The notes beneath the pieces are model-generated. The model worked only from the letters and a program-made list of their open reading frames with translations. It made no database searches and was not told the DNA's origin. Of a stretch of 64,000 nt of DNA, positions 35,467 to 47,157 are shown in pieces. Origin of the DNA: Lactuca virosa (lineage: Eukaryota > Streptophyta > Magnoliopsida > Asterales > Asteraceae); NCBI GenBank assembly GCA_928212115.1, contig CAKMRJ010000001.1:365383782-365447781 (forward strand), in the 5' to 3' direction. Made by a program: the position numbers and the translations under genes. The first letter of the stretch is position 1, and each line of letters opens with the position of its first letter.

Positions 35467-37093
35467 TGTAACATCCGTTTTCCAAGATGGATCGATACAG
35501 GGTTTTAAGGAGTCAAAAGCTTGACTTTTAGAGAAAATCGAGTGTCACGACGTGACCATAAGGTGGTCACGACATGAAAAGCTAATATCGGAACCATCAT
35601 CACGACGTGAAACCTAGGGTGTCACGGCTTGAAACCTGCTGCAGCCCAAGCCCATGATCTTTTAGGGTTTCCTTCATATTTAAACCCCTCTAAGCCAATT
35701 TTAGGGTTCATTATCAGCCTCCATCACCCTTTTACCTCAAAAAAACCATAACCCTCGTTCCCTTGGTGATTCTTGGTCTTTTGGAGTATTTGTTAGCTTG
35801 AAGAAGAAGAGAAGAATGTGTTATATTGGTGAAGCTTGCAAGGAAAAATCATCATCATCATCTCATATTCTTTCTGGAACTTTGTAAGTATCGAAGCCTC
35901 AATCGTTATTGCTTAATGTTACTAGATCTAAGTTATTGTACCATGTCCTTCATGTTTGAGCGAGTTTGAATTGAAGAAATGCATAAAGTTGACAACTTTA
36001 TGCATTCCAAGGGTCCCTTGAGTATGATAATGTTCAGATCTAGAAGTTAGTTGATTATTGTATCCATGCATGTGAGTTTTGGTATAAGATCTTCACTTTT
36101 GACCAAGAATGGATGGAGAACATGCATGAGGCTTGCATGTACATAAAGTAATCATTTTTATGGACCTTTGGAGTCCCTTTTAGCTGCTGGAGAAGTTAAA
36201 GTGAAAGACTTAAAGGATTAAGGACTCAAATCTTTGGATTGTTGTTTAAGACCGTAGTCACGGTGTCACGAAGTGACCATGAAATGAACCCGTATCTGTT
36301 GTCTCTTTTGGGATCACGACGTGACAAAGGAATGTTCACATCGTGAGGTCAGCCCAATGGATCGTCCATGTCTGATTTGGAACGAGTCGAGTTGGAATCG
36401 GGTCGAGTGTTCCCCCACGACGAGACCAAGGGTTGGTCACGATGTGAGACTTAATGGTGGACAATGTGGGTTGTTGACTTTGAATTTGATTATTGACTTT
36501 TGGCATGGGTTGACTTTTGGGAAAATTTCTATTTTAGAAGGTTGTTAGGAGGTGTTTAACACCCATCATTTAGCGTTGAGAGGTGGTAGCAGGGTCGGCG
36601 CGACATAGGGCCGAGTTTTAGTCGGCTTTGTGAGTCAGATGAGTCTCTTCACTGTATTTGTGGGTTGAAGGCACCAATGTCGACCCACTAGATAGTGTTA
36701 TGTAGGATGCTCGTTGTCTTTGTGACCTTGCATGTGTATGATGGGTTGGGCCCATTATGTATGTTGGGCAGGGCCCGTTATGTGTGTTGGGCGAGGCCTG
36801 ATTGTATGTTGGGCGAGGCTCGAGGTTATGTATGTTATGAGGTATTTTGGGGAACTCACTAAACTTTATGCTCATGGTTTCATGTTTATGGTTTCAAGTA
36901 CTTCCAGTTCTAAGGAAAAGGGCTCAACGAGATTGTACCGCATCCACCAGTGTTCCGCATGATTGACTTGTTTTGTACTCTGATGATTATATGATATGTT
37001 TTATACTCTGATGAGATTTCTAAACTGAATGAATGGTTGTTTTTTGATCGATCTAAAGAAAAATTTTCACTTAGAATTTTGTGGGATGTTACA
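35467..37093 (+). repeat. LTR (3' LTR of the decayed element)
   Basis: This 1627-bp sequence runs TGTAACATCC...GGGATGTTACA. TCACGACGTGA-type inverted repeats cluster at 35540-35650 (before a TTTAAACCCC TATA-like stretch near 35690) and again at 36255-36450. Phrases such as GTTGGGCGAGGC near 36790 resemble the reverse complement of GC-rich phrases in the minus-strand LTRs. Confidence 0.75.
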
Positions 37094-37196
37094 TTAACTC
37101 AAATTATTAGGACCATTTTTTCCATTAATCAATAAATATCTTTTGTCACTTGTTGATTGGATCCATAATGTGTAAGCCTACCATATATATTCTAAT

Positions 37197-37197
37197 G

Positions 37198-37245
<48 letters not shown>
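37197..37245. repeat. (AT)n microsatellite
   Basis: About 49 bp of AT with one interruption, directly before AGGGTTAGGATTAAATG, a phrase like those at ends of some plant DNA elements. Confidence 0.9.
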
Positions 37246-37589
37246 GGGTTAGGATTAAATGTAAATTATAAGTATTGTGTGAATGTATGACCAAATTCTA
37301 GCCATTAGATTAAAAAAAATGAAAGGATGTGATCTTAGGGTGCATGTTATTAACATGAACTACCACTTACTATATAATTACACTTAATTGATTATAATGG
37401 AAAATATGATATTTTATTAGGAGAGAGAAATATAAATTACCTATATTTTTGCTAACTAAAGTCAAAGTAATTAATAAAAAATATCAAATATTATTTTTAA
37501 TTTAAAAAAATTCAAATTAAATCAAATTTTCTAAGAACATGTTATCATTCAATATACATATATACATGAGCACATATTTTCATTCTTTC

Positions 37590-38190
37590 ATTCTTAAAGA
37601 ATATGGTTTTATTCAAAAAGTTTTTTTTTAGAATTAACATTCTTAAAGAATATGCATGCATATATTAGACAATAACATATCATTCTTTAAGATATATGTA
37701 TTGCAATATAATCAATAATATATATTATAAAATAAGAACCATTCTTATAACATAAAACAACCATTTTTATAACAATAAACAAGAACGTATATAAAACATT
37801 TTGAAGAATATAGACAACCTTTTATTATGCATTCTTTCAGAGTATGTCATCATTCTTACAAAATATACAAAAAATCTTATAAATATATACTACATTCCTT
37901 AAGAATATGTCGTGATTCTCGAAGAATTCGTCTTTGCTTTTTGATGGTTTTCCCATGTCTGTATCTTACCTCTACATAATTGAACTGAAACCAACAAATA
38001 ATTCAATTAAAACTTTTGTTTCCCTCCTATAAACAAAAAAGAGAAAAAGTTAGAATATTTGCTACCAAGGTTATATATTTTTTAATTAGAAAAAAAAGTT
38101 TAATCATAGAAAAATCAACTTTTCCCATGATCCAATTCATAAATTTGGAATGAGCATTTTGAAAAAAAAATGTTCATTCTTAAGGAATGA
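37590..38190. repeat. Dispersed ATTCTTAAAGAAT palindromes
   Basis: CATTCTTAAAGAATATG and close variants (CATTCTTTAAGATATATG, CATTCCTTAAGAATATG, ATTCTTAAGGAATGAACAT) occur at irregular spacing. This may be a decayed short-repeat array. Confidence 0.5.
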
Positions 38191-39192
38191 ACATAATTGA
38201 TCATTTCTTAAAAAAATGAGCATAATTGACCAGTAGATTCATACAAGGATACACCATCTTTAAGGTCCTCATATGTATGCAAATTACATTTTCATCCTGC
38301 ACAACAAAATTAGTTTAGAGGAAACAAATGAAACAACAAAAGTAACAAATTACAAATATTTTCTTTAAAGATGTGTATGTTTTTAAATGTTACAGGAGAA
38401 CATTATAAGCTTCCAGGTCTACCGATTCATGAATGAAATTGATTTTCATAATGAAATTGTTTGAAGCTCCAACATTTTACCATCTTGGTAGACTAATTTT
38501 TTTGTCAAATATTCTTAAAATCACAAAAATTAAGAAGCCATATCAATGGACTGTATTTTCTCCTTCAAGCACTACTTTGCATAAAAAAATCATATTCTCA
38601 TTCTAAATAAATACTTTTAAAGGTATGACACAAGCAAAACAATCATTCTAATAGTTTCAACAATCAAAACCATTAAATAAGACCAAAACATTGGAAAATA
38701 CTATTTTTATAGTCCGAATTTCCAACAATACCATCTTAGGCCTCTTTAACCTTTTCAACTACTTGTTCTTTTAACATTTTTCTGGTGTATGTCCTTTGAT
38801 ATACTCTTTTTTAGTTTCTTTGCCTCGTCAATTAGTATTCTTTCTGCAATATATCCAACTTCAAATACGCATGTGCTTCACTAGTTGGCATGCATTTATT
38901 AACTAACAAAACATATAATTCATTCGCATTATGCATTCTATAAGAATCGCAAAAACACTTTAACATATACATCTATTAGTTTTACCTTGTTTGAAGTTTT
39001 AGGCTTTCTTGAATCACCTGAAAATTGTTCGTCGTTGAAGGAAAAAGCAGTATAGGCGAAGGAGAAGATTTAAACAATGAAGATGAGGAAGAAAGATATT
39101 AAGATCATGATGACGCTTGAAATTTGATCGGTACCTAATATATTAGACTTCAAATTTAATTAATGATAATTATCAAGTTTCCTAAATTAATG

Positions 39193-39282
39193 ACAAGTAG
39201 TCAAAGTCATCGTTACAACCATATATTAATTAATATATATATATAAGTTAATTATATTGCCATTATGGCTTTGACTACTTGT
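39193..39282. mobile_element. Small inverted-repeat element (MITE-like)
   Basis: The arms ACAAGTAGTCAAAGTCAT (39193-39210) and its inverted copy (39265-39282, one mismatch) enclose AT-rich DNA. Family unknown. Confidence 0.45.
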
Positions 39283-39463
39283 TTTCAAATAGAAGTTTGT
39301 TTATTTGATTGTTTAATTACATGCAAATGAGTTACTTGTCATAGGTCATTTTGTGCTACGTAAACTAGTATTATGTAAGCTAATTAAGTTCAAATCTTTT
39401 GTGTAACTAATTTACAAGACAATAAGATTTGTAATAATAATATTACAAAGATTCTTTAAAAAA

Positions 39464-39612
39464 AAGAGAAATTAAATATCTTCCTATTTTTGTTCTTATA
39501 AATCATTCTATCCAATTAAATGATGACATGTGTCATATTAAATGAGCATTAAATGTTACATATATAGAAAGATTTGTAGAAATAAAAAATGGAAGGATAT
39601 TTAATTTCTCTT
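39464..39612. mobile_element. MITE with ~38-bp inverted ends
   Basis: The left arm AGAGAAATTAAATATCTTCC... and a right arm that is its reverse complement with a few changes (…GGAAGGATATTTAATTTCTC) bound about 150 bp. Runs of A lie on both sides, so the target duplication is unclear. Confidence 0.65.
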
Positions 39613-40112
39613 AAAAAAATTAAACATGACACACGTATAGAAAATTATAAATACTCTTACCTATCCATTAACTCCATCCCAACAATTGAATAAATTCTTG
39701 AAAATCTCCGAAAAAGCGTTGTAAAAAGAATTAATAGATAAAACAGAAAACGTGCAAGGGACAAAAAAGTGATATCCGTGAATCCGTGAATGCATCAGGT
39801 ACAACCCTCCACAGCATCAGTATTTAAGTCAAAAAGTACTATTACTATTTATTTGCAAAAGGTCATAAATATCCCTTGGGTCACGGATAAGCTTTGCCCT
39901 GCTTTTAGGACTAAGTTACTAACATCAGTACATCACCTTTGATTACTTTTCGTTTTTTCGAACTCATTCACGTTAAATTATATAAAACTATTTGAATATT
40001 TGTTTATTATGTTAAATAAAACTATACAGTTAAAATTTGATAAATAAATATTAAAAATAATTAAGTTATTAATATTATTTATAAAGTAACAATCTTTTAT
40101 ATTAATTTATTA

Positions 40113-40199
40113 GGGAAAATGGCGTATAGGCCCTATAATGTTTCTAGGGTTGACCCATTTAGCCACTTAACTTATTTTGTGGCTTAATAAGGGAACGAA
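40113..40199 (+). repeat. MULE left terminal inverted repeat
   Basis: It pairs with 45043-45129 in inverted orientation with about three mismatches. In Mutator elements the terminal repeat holds the promoter, and the transposase start codon lies about 250 bp inside. Confidence 0.95.
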
Positions 40200-41927
40200 T
40201 TACTCTTTGTCGGGTCGATTAAGTCCTTATTTCAATTTTGAAGGGGTTAGCCGGTCATTTTAAGTCCACCTCCTTCTACTAACACCACATCGGATGCTGA
40301 CTGTGACTTTCGTCTAATGACATGTCATTAAATTAGTCGCCTCCTTCTTAATGTCGGTATATGCTTTATAAAAGAGCCCTTTTACATCCACTGTTCAACA
40401 CTTCATCGGTAAACCCTTTTTTGTGAGCTGCTTCTGAATCCTCAAGCATGGAACCCGTATTCTTACAAGTAGATGTCCACTTCCAAGGAATGTTCGCCAG
40501 AAACCCCATACGCTACACCGATGGAATTACTCAGAGGTTTTCGGACATCGATTTCGCAGGAATGGACAAGGATGGGTGTGTTGCGTTCATCGAAAGGTTC
40601 ACTGGGGAAAAGTGTGAGAAGCTCTATTACTGCCAACCTGATATTGATTTTCCAAAAGGTTTGACTCTAATTTGCAATGACCCCGATTATTACGACTTCA
40701 TAGCAATTGCATATGAATGTGGTGTTATACTCCCTATGTATGTAGACCATTTTGGGAATAGTAACATACAGGAATGGTTGGATGAACGCAAAGACGAGTT
40801 TGTTGGTAACGTTGAGGAAGAAGTACTTGATGGTGCAGGACTGGTTAAGGAAGTTGCACCAGGGCATCGGGATGAGGGTGACACAAACGATGAGGAAGAG
40901 AATGGCGACGATGATGACGACGAGGATGAGGATGTCGATGGCGATGAGGATGACCATCAGAAGCCTCATTTTTTTATAAAGGGTAATGAGATTCAGGTAG
41001 AGATGGGTGAGAAAGCAGGTGCAGGTGAGTTTTTCGAAGAAGACATGGGTGACAATGAAGATGTTTATCCCGAATTGCCAAACATTTTCAATGATAAGCT
41101 CAATTGGAAGGAGCATGAACCTGTTTTAGGTATGAGGTCTGAGAGTCCTAAGCAATTGAAACACATGCTTTGTAACTATGATGTCGCGAATGGTTATCAA
41201 TTATGTTTTGTTAAGAATGATACTAGACGATTACTTGTCAAATGCTGTGATGGCAAATGTACTTTTAGGCTTTAGGGTTCTTGGATGAGTGAAGATAAGT
41301 CTTTCCAGATAAAAATCTCTTATCGGTGAGCATAATTGTGCAAAGAATTTAAAATTCGGATCAATTGTGACTTACAAATGGACAGGGACCCACTTTAAGC
41401 ACCAATTTTATAACAATCAAAAGATGAGCGTCCGAATGCTTAGAGAGGAGGTAAAAACCGATTTTGGGATTAATGTGAGTATAAGTCAGTGTAGGAGAGC
41501 CAAGAAGTATGCATTGACTCTAGTTGAAGGGACAATAGCTGAGAATTATGCAAGATTATGGTCATATGGTGAGGAGATTAGAAGATCAAATCCTAGATCC
41601 ACAGTTAAAATTTGTGTTGATTCAATGCCTGATGGTAAGAATTATTTCAGCAAAATATACATATGTTTTGCTTTAGCAAAAGAGGGATGGAGGGGAGGAT
41701 GTAGGAGGATCATTAAACTGGATGGTTGTTTTCTGAAAACTTTTTGTCAAGGGGAGTTGGTTTGTGCTGTGGGTAGAGATGCTAACAATGGAATATTCCT
41801 GATTGCTTGGGCAGTTGTTTCTGTGGAAAACAAAGAGAATTGGAAATGGTTCTTAGAAACTCTTTCAGAAGATTTGCAATGTTGGAATGATGGTAATGGT
41901 TTGGTTCTAATTTCGGATCACTTCAAA

Positions 41928-41992
41928 ACTACTGCATGTTCTAAATTTAGTTATTGCTATTTGAATTTCAAACATTAATGTGACTTATGTAG
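41928..41992 (+). other. MULE intron 1 with missing GT donor
   Basis: Homology ends at SDHFK (codon ending 41927) and resumes at GGT (41993) after TTATGTAG. The first intron bases read AC, not GT, so the donor appears mutated while the acceptor is intact. A cryptic donor (GTTC at 41938) would break the frame. Confidence 0.6.
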
Positions 41993-42462
41993 GGTTTGAT
42001 TGAGGCAGTAAAGGAAGTATTTCCAGCAGCTGAACATAGGCAGTGTGCTAGACATATCTATGCGAATTTTAGAAAGAGATTTAGTGGATCCAAGTTTGAA
42101 AATCTGTTTTGGAAAGCAAGCAAGGCAACAACTGAAGCACAATTTAATGTAGTTATGAAAGAGATTGGAAAATTAAATCCGGAAGCAGTTGTGCATCTTA
42201 TGGATAGAGATCCAAAGACTTGGTCTTTGGCTTTTTTCAGAGTTCATAATTTTTGTGAGTCAGTAGAGAATGGTTTTTCAGAGAGTTTTAATAGTGTGAT
42301 TTTGGATGCCCGGAAGAAACCAATAATAAGCATGTTAGAGGACATTCGTATATATGTGATGCAAAGGATGGTGACTATGAAACTAACCGGACAAGGATGG
42401 AATGCTTATTCTGTTTGTCCAAATATCATAATACGGTTGAATATGCTCCAAACTGAGCAAAG

Positions 42463-42541
42463 GTTTATACATTTATCCAATTACATTAGTACTTTACTCT
42501 TCACATCTCATGATATTTGCGGTTTTCATCTATATATGTAG
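42463..42541 (+). other. MULE intron 2 (GT-AG)
   Basis: AG|GTTTAT at 42461-42466 and ATGTAG|GCATTGG at 42536-42548 remove 79 bp. They join the catalytic domain to the SWIM zinc-finger exon in frame. Confidence 0.8.
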
Positions 42542-43450
42542 GCATTGGCACGTCATTTCTTGTGGGGGGATGAAGTTTGAGGCAAGGAAAATGGACGAGG
42601 CGTTTACTGTGGATGTTGAAAAAAAGGAATGCAGTTGCAGGCTATGGCAACTTAATGGATATGGTTGCGTACACTCAGTTGCCACCTTAGCCTACTTAAA
42701 TTTGACACATGATGGTCCATATATAGATCCAATGTACTTGGTTGCATTATACCATAATACTTACAAACAGCCAATCCATGGGATGAATGGAAAAAATATG
42801 TGGCCTTCTACTAACTTGATACCCCCTTTGCCTCCATTGAAAAGAAGTATGCCAAGCAGGCCAACCATAAAGAGAAGAAGAGATGCTTCTGAACGGATGG
42901 GAAAACATACCGTCTCCAAGGCAGGGAAGAAATTTTCTTGTAGCATATGCAAGGAGAAAGGACACAACAAGGCTACTTGTAGTAAAGGTGTAGGGACATC
43001 CAAACAAAATGGAACAAAGAAACAAAAAACTATACCTACGCAGGAGTCTGTAAACGTTGACACAGGAGTAGGGGATGATGAGGTAATCGTAGATGCTACT
43101 GATGCTTTGGATAGGCCTGGAGATGAAGAGCGAATGGTGGGAGTCAATGGACGGGATGAAGGGGTGAATGTCAATGCTCGAGTTAAGCATGTTAAACCGC
43201 CTAAAATGCGAAAGAAATCAGAACGAATCATTAAACTGAAGCTTGCAAAAAATGTGGGAGGTGAAGGTAGCAGTGTTGCAACGGCCATGGATTTGGATTA
43301 AATAATTGTTTGTTATTTGTAGTGAATGTGTGTTGCAGTAAACAAATGATCTTTGTATGTTATTTTATGGTGTACTATGTTGTTTTGTTGTGTGGTAAGT
43401 TGTTATATGGTATGTTATTGTTGTCCCGTGCCACGAATATTTAAGGGTAT

Positions 43451-43790
43451 TATGAGCATTTTAGCCATTACAAAGTAAATTGACCATTTATGATGTGGGG
43501 GCATTTGAGTTATTACAATTTAAATTTACCATTTTGGATGTGGGGGCATTTTAGTCATTAGAAATTAAATTTACCATTTTTGGATGTGGGGGCATTTTAG
43601 TCATTACAAATTATATTGACCATTTTTGGATGTGGGGGCATTTGAGTCATTACAATTTAAATTTACCATTTTGGATGTAGGGGCATTTTAGTAATTAGAA
43701 ATTAAATTGACCATTTTGGATGTGGGGGTAATTAAGTCATTACAAAGTAAATTGACCATTTTTTAATGCAGGGGTAATTAAGTCATTGTA
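43451..43790 (+). repeat. 45-bp minisatellite between the convergent MULE genes
   Basis: About seven or eight imperfect units contain GTGGGGGCATTTTAGTCATT, then ACAAATTAAATTGACCATTT and TGGAT. The units are 45-47 bp. Confidence 0.9.
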
Positions 43791-44377
43791 AAAAACAGGG
43801 TACTTGTGACTTAATCCATTCAACATGAAAAGGCCATCTTTAGAAAACTTGATTCCCTTTTTTTTTCCAAAAAAGGTTTGCAGACAAGCAGATATGGTTC
43901 AATCGTGTGCAAATGTATTTTTGTCCCTTTTCCCAAACTGCACCATTTGTGGTCCCTGTCTATGCGCATAAAGAAGGTATATTCATTTTGCTTTGGCTTG
44001 TGGTCCCGTCGCAGTCAATGAAACATATATAATACCCAAATGTTTCTTTCTTTCATGCACACATACAGATGCAGGTGTAAGACAATTTTTTTTTAATAAT
44101 AACATATTAAAACACATTTTAGCCATGGGTTTGTTTACATCGCTTTCTGCTATTCAATAACCTATTACAGAGATCATCGACAAAAAACTTCATCAAAAAA
44201 CGATGACCATCAGCAGCCCAAGCAACACCACCACCAAATCTACACACCAACATCACAAACTAATACCAGCAACCCACACAAAATCTACTACTAATATTGA
44301 CACTAAACAACATAAATAACACACCAAAACACAAACCCAGGACTGAAATGCTTCAACCTACACAACATTTTTTTTAC

Positions 44378-44779
44378 TTAAACACCAAAATACGTCACCA
44401 CAGACGCAGAAACAACACCAACAATCCCAACACAATACATCAGCTTCTTACGTTTGTTGTCCTTGAAGACCATCTTCACATATGCTCCTTGTAGAGAAAC
44501 GAAATGATTTTTAAGATCAGCAACCATATTTGAGATATCCAACTGACCAGTGCGAACGTCATCGACCTCAAGGTTCATGGCATCTAAGTGTCGATTAACT
44601 GCCTGACGGAGCTCACGCAACTGGTCTTGGAAGTCCTCCCGTATAATAGACAGTTCCAGCTGGGTTTACAGTAGATTGATGGCCATGTCTTCGTTGGTTA
44701 CACCATTCGAATGATTCTCATCCATGTGACGACGGTAATTTGGAGACCAGCTGTGTTCTGCATGTCCGATCGAAGCCAT
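44378..44779 (-). pseudogene. Second MULE gene, small coiled-coil/membrane-anchor protein
   Basis: A frame of 133 residues starts MASIGHAEHSW at 44779 and ends at a stop at 44378-44380. One TAA interrupts it at 44666-44668 (after residue 37), probably from CAA. The part after the stop is a helical, heptad-like stretch (LRELRQAVNRHLDAMNLEV...) followed by basic KDNKRKK. It closes with a C-terminal hydrophobic segment (LMYCVGIVGVVSASVVTYF) that could be a tail anchor. I recognise no family. It lies just inside the right terminal repeat and converges on the transposase gene, as mudrB does in maize MuDR. There is no visible similarity to MURB that I can assert. Confidence 0.6.
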
Positions 44780-45042
44780 TTTGGAGTAAACTTAGAGACG
44801 AGATTGGGGTAATGAAGTTTGCAGATGTGCCGTTTTAGGTCAAGGAAGTCTTGATTTTATATGGAGGCGCTTGAACAGTCGATCCTTGCTCCTTACGATT
44901 CGCCTTCAATACGACGTCGTTGCGGTTTGTTCGACGCTTTAAATTCTTGCCATGTCATCGCTTACGTGTTAGGCTAGGTTTATGTGGCAACGTTAACCGG
45001 CTACAATAGGTAAAAGGGATTATATTGTTAGGTAACAAATAC

Positions 45043-45129
45043 TTCGTTCCCTTATTAAGCCGCAAAATAAGTTAAGTGACTAAATGGGTCAACCCTAGAA
45101 ACATTATAGGGCCTATACGTCATTTTCCC
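45043..45129 (-). repeat. MULE right terminal inverted repeat
   Basis: This is the inverted partner of 40113-40199. The minus-strand gene starts about 260 bp inside it. Confidence 0.95.
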
Positions 45130-45527
45130 AATTTATTATAACGACTTTAACCAAGATGTTGAATAGAATCCCCAAATGATCGAGGGTGGAAGTCATGTTA
45201 TGAAAAAAAAATAAAAAAATAAATGTAAGATTTAAAGGGTATGTGTTCGATTCCAAATAAAAAAGATATTAGAATACTTTAATGAAGACTAAAAAATATA
45301 AACAAGGATTACATAATTATAATCAGATAACTAACTCTAAAAAGACTAATCTTGTTTTCACTATAAATAAATATTACACCCTGGTCATGAAAAAGACACA
45401 TACCACATGAAATTAATGGGTAAAAGAAAATGGATATATTTTTCACTTTATAATTACTATATCATTCATAGTTACATACTCAAAAGATGATTGTTTACAA
45501 ACACATTTTGGAATGTTCTTAAAATGC

Positions 45528-47157
45528 TTATGTTCCAATGATCTGAGCTTCGTCTCTGAACTTCTTGTAAATATCTCCATTGTAGAACTTTCGAGTTCTG
45601 ATCACCAAAATCAACAAAGATAAACCACCAAAGCAACAAACGCAAGCCAATATGATAAAAGACGACCTGTAACAATGGTTGCCAATGCAAACCAACTCTT
45701 TAACTGCTGACCTATCTAATCCTTTCTTTGCAAGCTCCTTCAATGCTTCACGATCGTACAATGGCCCTGTAACCCTAACATTCAAGATGTATGATCCCAA
45801 TGGGCTTCCCAATTGCCCGCAATTGAATAATGTTGAGTAGTATTTCAATCCGAAAAGCTCTGAAATGATGGCGAAGATTAAGGGCAGTTGTGCCCCAAAT
45901 GAGAATCCAATGATGATGGAGGCGACGTAGACGGATCCCGGAATCGGAAAAGCAGTCAGGAGGAGGCCGACGCAGGAGAGGAAGAGTACAAGTGTGAACA
46001 TTAGTGTTCTTGGGAATTTGTATCTCACCAGGAGGATTTCTGACACGAATCCGGCGAAGATCCGACCGAAATAATTCCAGATACTTAAAAGGGAAACGAA
46101 TGACTTTATCGTCTTTGTAGGGTAACCTAGAGATTCGCCGATTTGACCTAAATTGTCTACTGCGGTTAAGCTTGTTCCAAGCCCACAAAAAGTTGCAACA
46201 AACAGAATTAACATGTCTGTGCTTAAAAGTGCTTGAAGAATACTGTAATCTTCTCCTCTTTCAGGCTTATTCAAGAACACATTAGCAAAACAAGATGTTT
46301 TCGCTTTTGGTTTTGGATTTGGATTATCCAGTTCCAATGATGTGGGATTTGTGGATTGATGTTCATGATTCTGATTCATATTCTCGATTTTAACTCGGGA
46401 ACGATAACTGGTTGTTGTTTGTTTCTCATCCAGAGGTTCAATTCCTCTTTAATGGTCATAAAAAGGGGAACAAAGAGTACGAAAATTACCACAGAAGCAC
46501 TACCAGCGTAAGCCCTTTGTGAAAACGTCACAATATTCCTAGCAATCGTCATCCCCATTATGAACAATGCTAGAAAAATCGAGACGCATAAGAAACGGTA
46601 GAAAATTCGGAGCTCATTCGGTTGTCTCACCAGGGTCATCGTTCGGATCGTGTACACAAAAACCACAGAAATCGCCGCCGGGAGCCAGGCAATCAACAGG
46701 ATTAACGATTTCGAATCGTTCCCATAAATAGACAAGTAGATTTGAGTCATGATGGCTCCACTTAATCCTGTGAAACCTTTCAACAATCCGAGAACAACTC
46801 CCCTGATTTCCGGAAAATTACAGACGGTTGTCACCAACGCTCCGGTGTTTGCAAAGTTTTGTGAATTCGCTCCGATGCAAATGTATAACACATCTGCCAG
46901 ACTTTAGGTTTCGCGATTCTGTTCGTGACAGCCAACCAAATCATGAAGTAACCGCCAAAATTCAACGCAGAGCCGAGTAAGAGCACGAACCATGTCGGAG
47001 TGACCTCCGCAATTAGGCCGGAAAGAACACCGACGTTGGCACCAAGGTCTTTGAAGAAGTCTAGGAGGTTGAGGGTGGTTTGATCGTAACCAAGGGAGGA
47101 TTTGATGTCTTTGGAGTAGACGCCGAAGAGGTAAGTCGCTCCGGCTCCGGTCATGAC
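45528..47157 (-). pseudogene. Nodulin-like/MFS transporter (NFD4-like), main part
   Basis: This is a membrane transporter of the plant Nodulin-like plus major facilitator family; the substrate is unknown. The minus-strand frame runs from codon 40 (VMTGAGATYLFGVYSKDIKS...), through hydrophobic membrane helices, to a soluble loop (NQNHEHQSTNPTS). A second MFS half (LSTDMLILFVATFCGLGTSL, then GLKYYSTLFNCGQLGSPLGS) follows, with a stop at 45528-45530. A one-base loss near 46889 (after VWQMC) and another shift near 46378 (after ELKSRI) break the frame. The first 39 codons are at 49116-49000, beyond a 1.84-kb insertion. This is the only clear host gene in the window. Confidence 0.9.

Larger units (their letters stand above)
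37094..40103. other. AT-rich intergenic stretch with small repeats
   Basis: No gene was seen in 3 kb. It contains an (AT)n array (37197-37245), a cluster of CATTCTTAAAGAATATG-like palindromes (37590-38190), and two short inverted-repeat elements (39193-39282 and 39464-39612) listed separately. Confidence 0.6.
40448..43301 (+). pseudogene. MULE transposase with PB1-like domain
   Basis: This is a cut-and-paste transposase acting in the nucleus on the terminal repeats. Exon 1 (40448 on) has a PB1-like N-terminal region (about residues 1-110), an acidic Asp/Glu tract (about 140-170) and the MuDR-type region ending CDGKCTFRL. A TAG at 41273-41275 stands where the family has Trp. A one-base gain in an A5 run near 41305-41312 then shifts the frame. 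From 41367 comes the catalytic domain (KLDGCFLK, GRDANNGIF, then WKWFLE), continuing after an intron at 41993 (GLIEAVKEVFPAAEHRQCARH). A canonical intron lies at 42463-42541. The last exon (42542-43301) has a SWIM zinc finger (CSCRLWQLNGYGCVH) and a CCHC knuckle (CSICKEKGHNKATC). Apart from the two lesions and a lost splice donor, domains are complete. Confidence 0.93.
40104..45138 (+). mobile_element. Mutator-like element (MULE), 40113-45129 plus duplications
   Basis: The 87-bp terminal inverted repeats (40113-40199 and 45043-45129, about three mismatches) begin GGGAAAATG(G/A)CGTATAGG. A perfect 9-bp target duplication AATTTATTA (40104-40112 and 45130-45138) flanks them. Inside are a transposase gene on plus (40448-43301), a 45-bp minisatellite (43451-43790) and a small gene on minus (44779-44378). 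The genes converge, each reading inward from its own terminal repeat. The transposase has one stop and one frameshift, so this copy is not autonomous as it stands. Confidence 0.96.

Noticed and set aside
40667..41116. Hydrophobic minus-strand frame resembling a membrane protein
   Set aside because: It is the antisense of the acidic Asp/Glu tract of the transposase, which reads as Ile/Val/Leu-rich.
42747..43288. Long minus-strand frames opposite the last transposase exon
   Set aside because: They are shadow frames; the plus strand carries SWIM and CCHC motifs and lysine-rich coding sequence.
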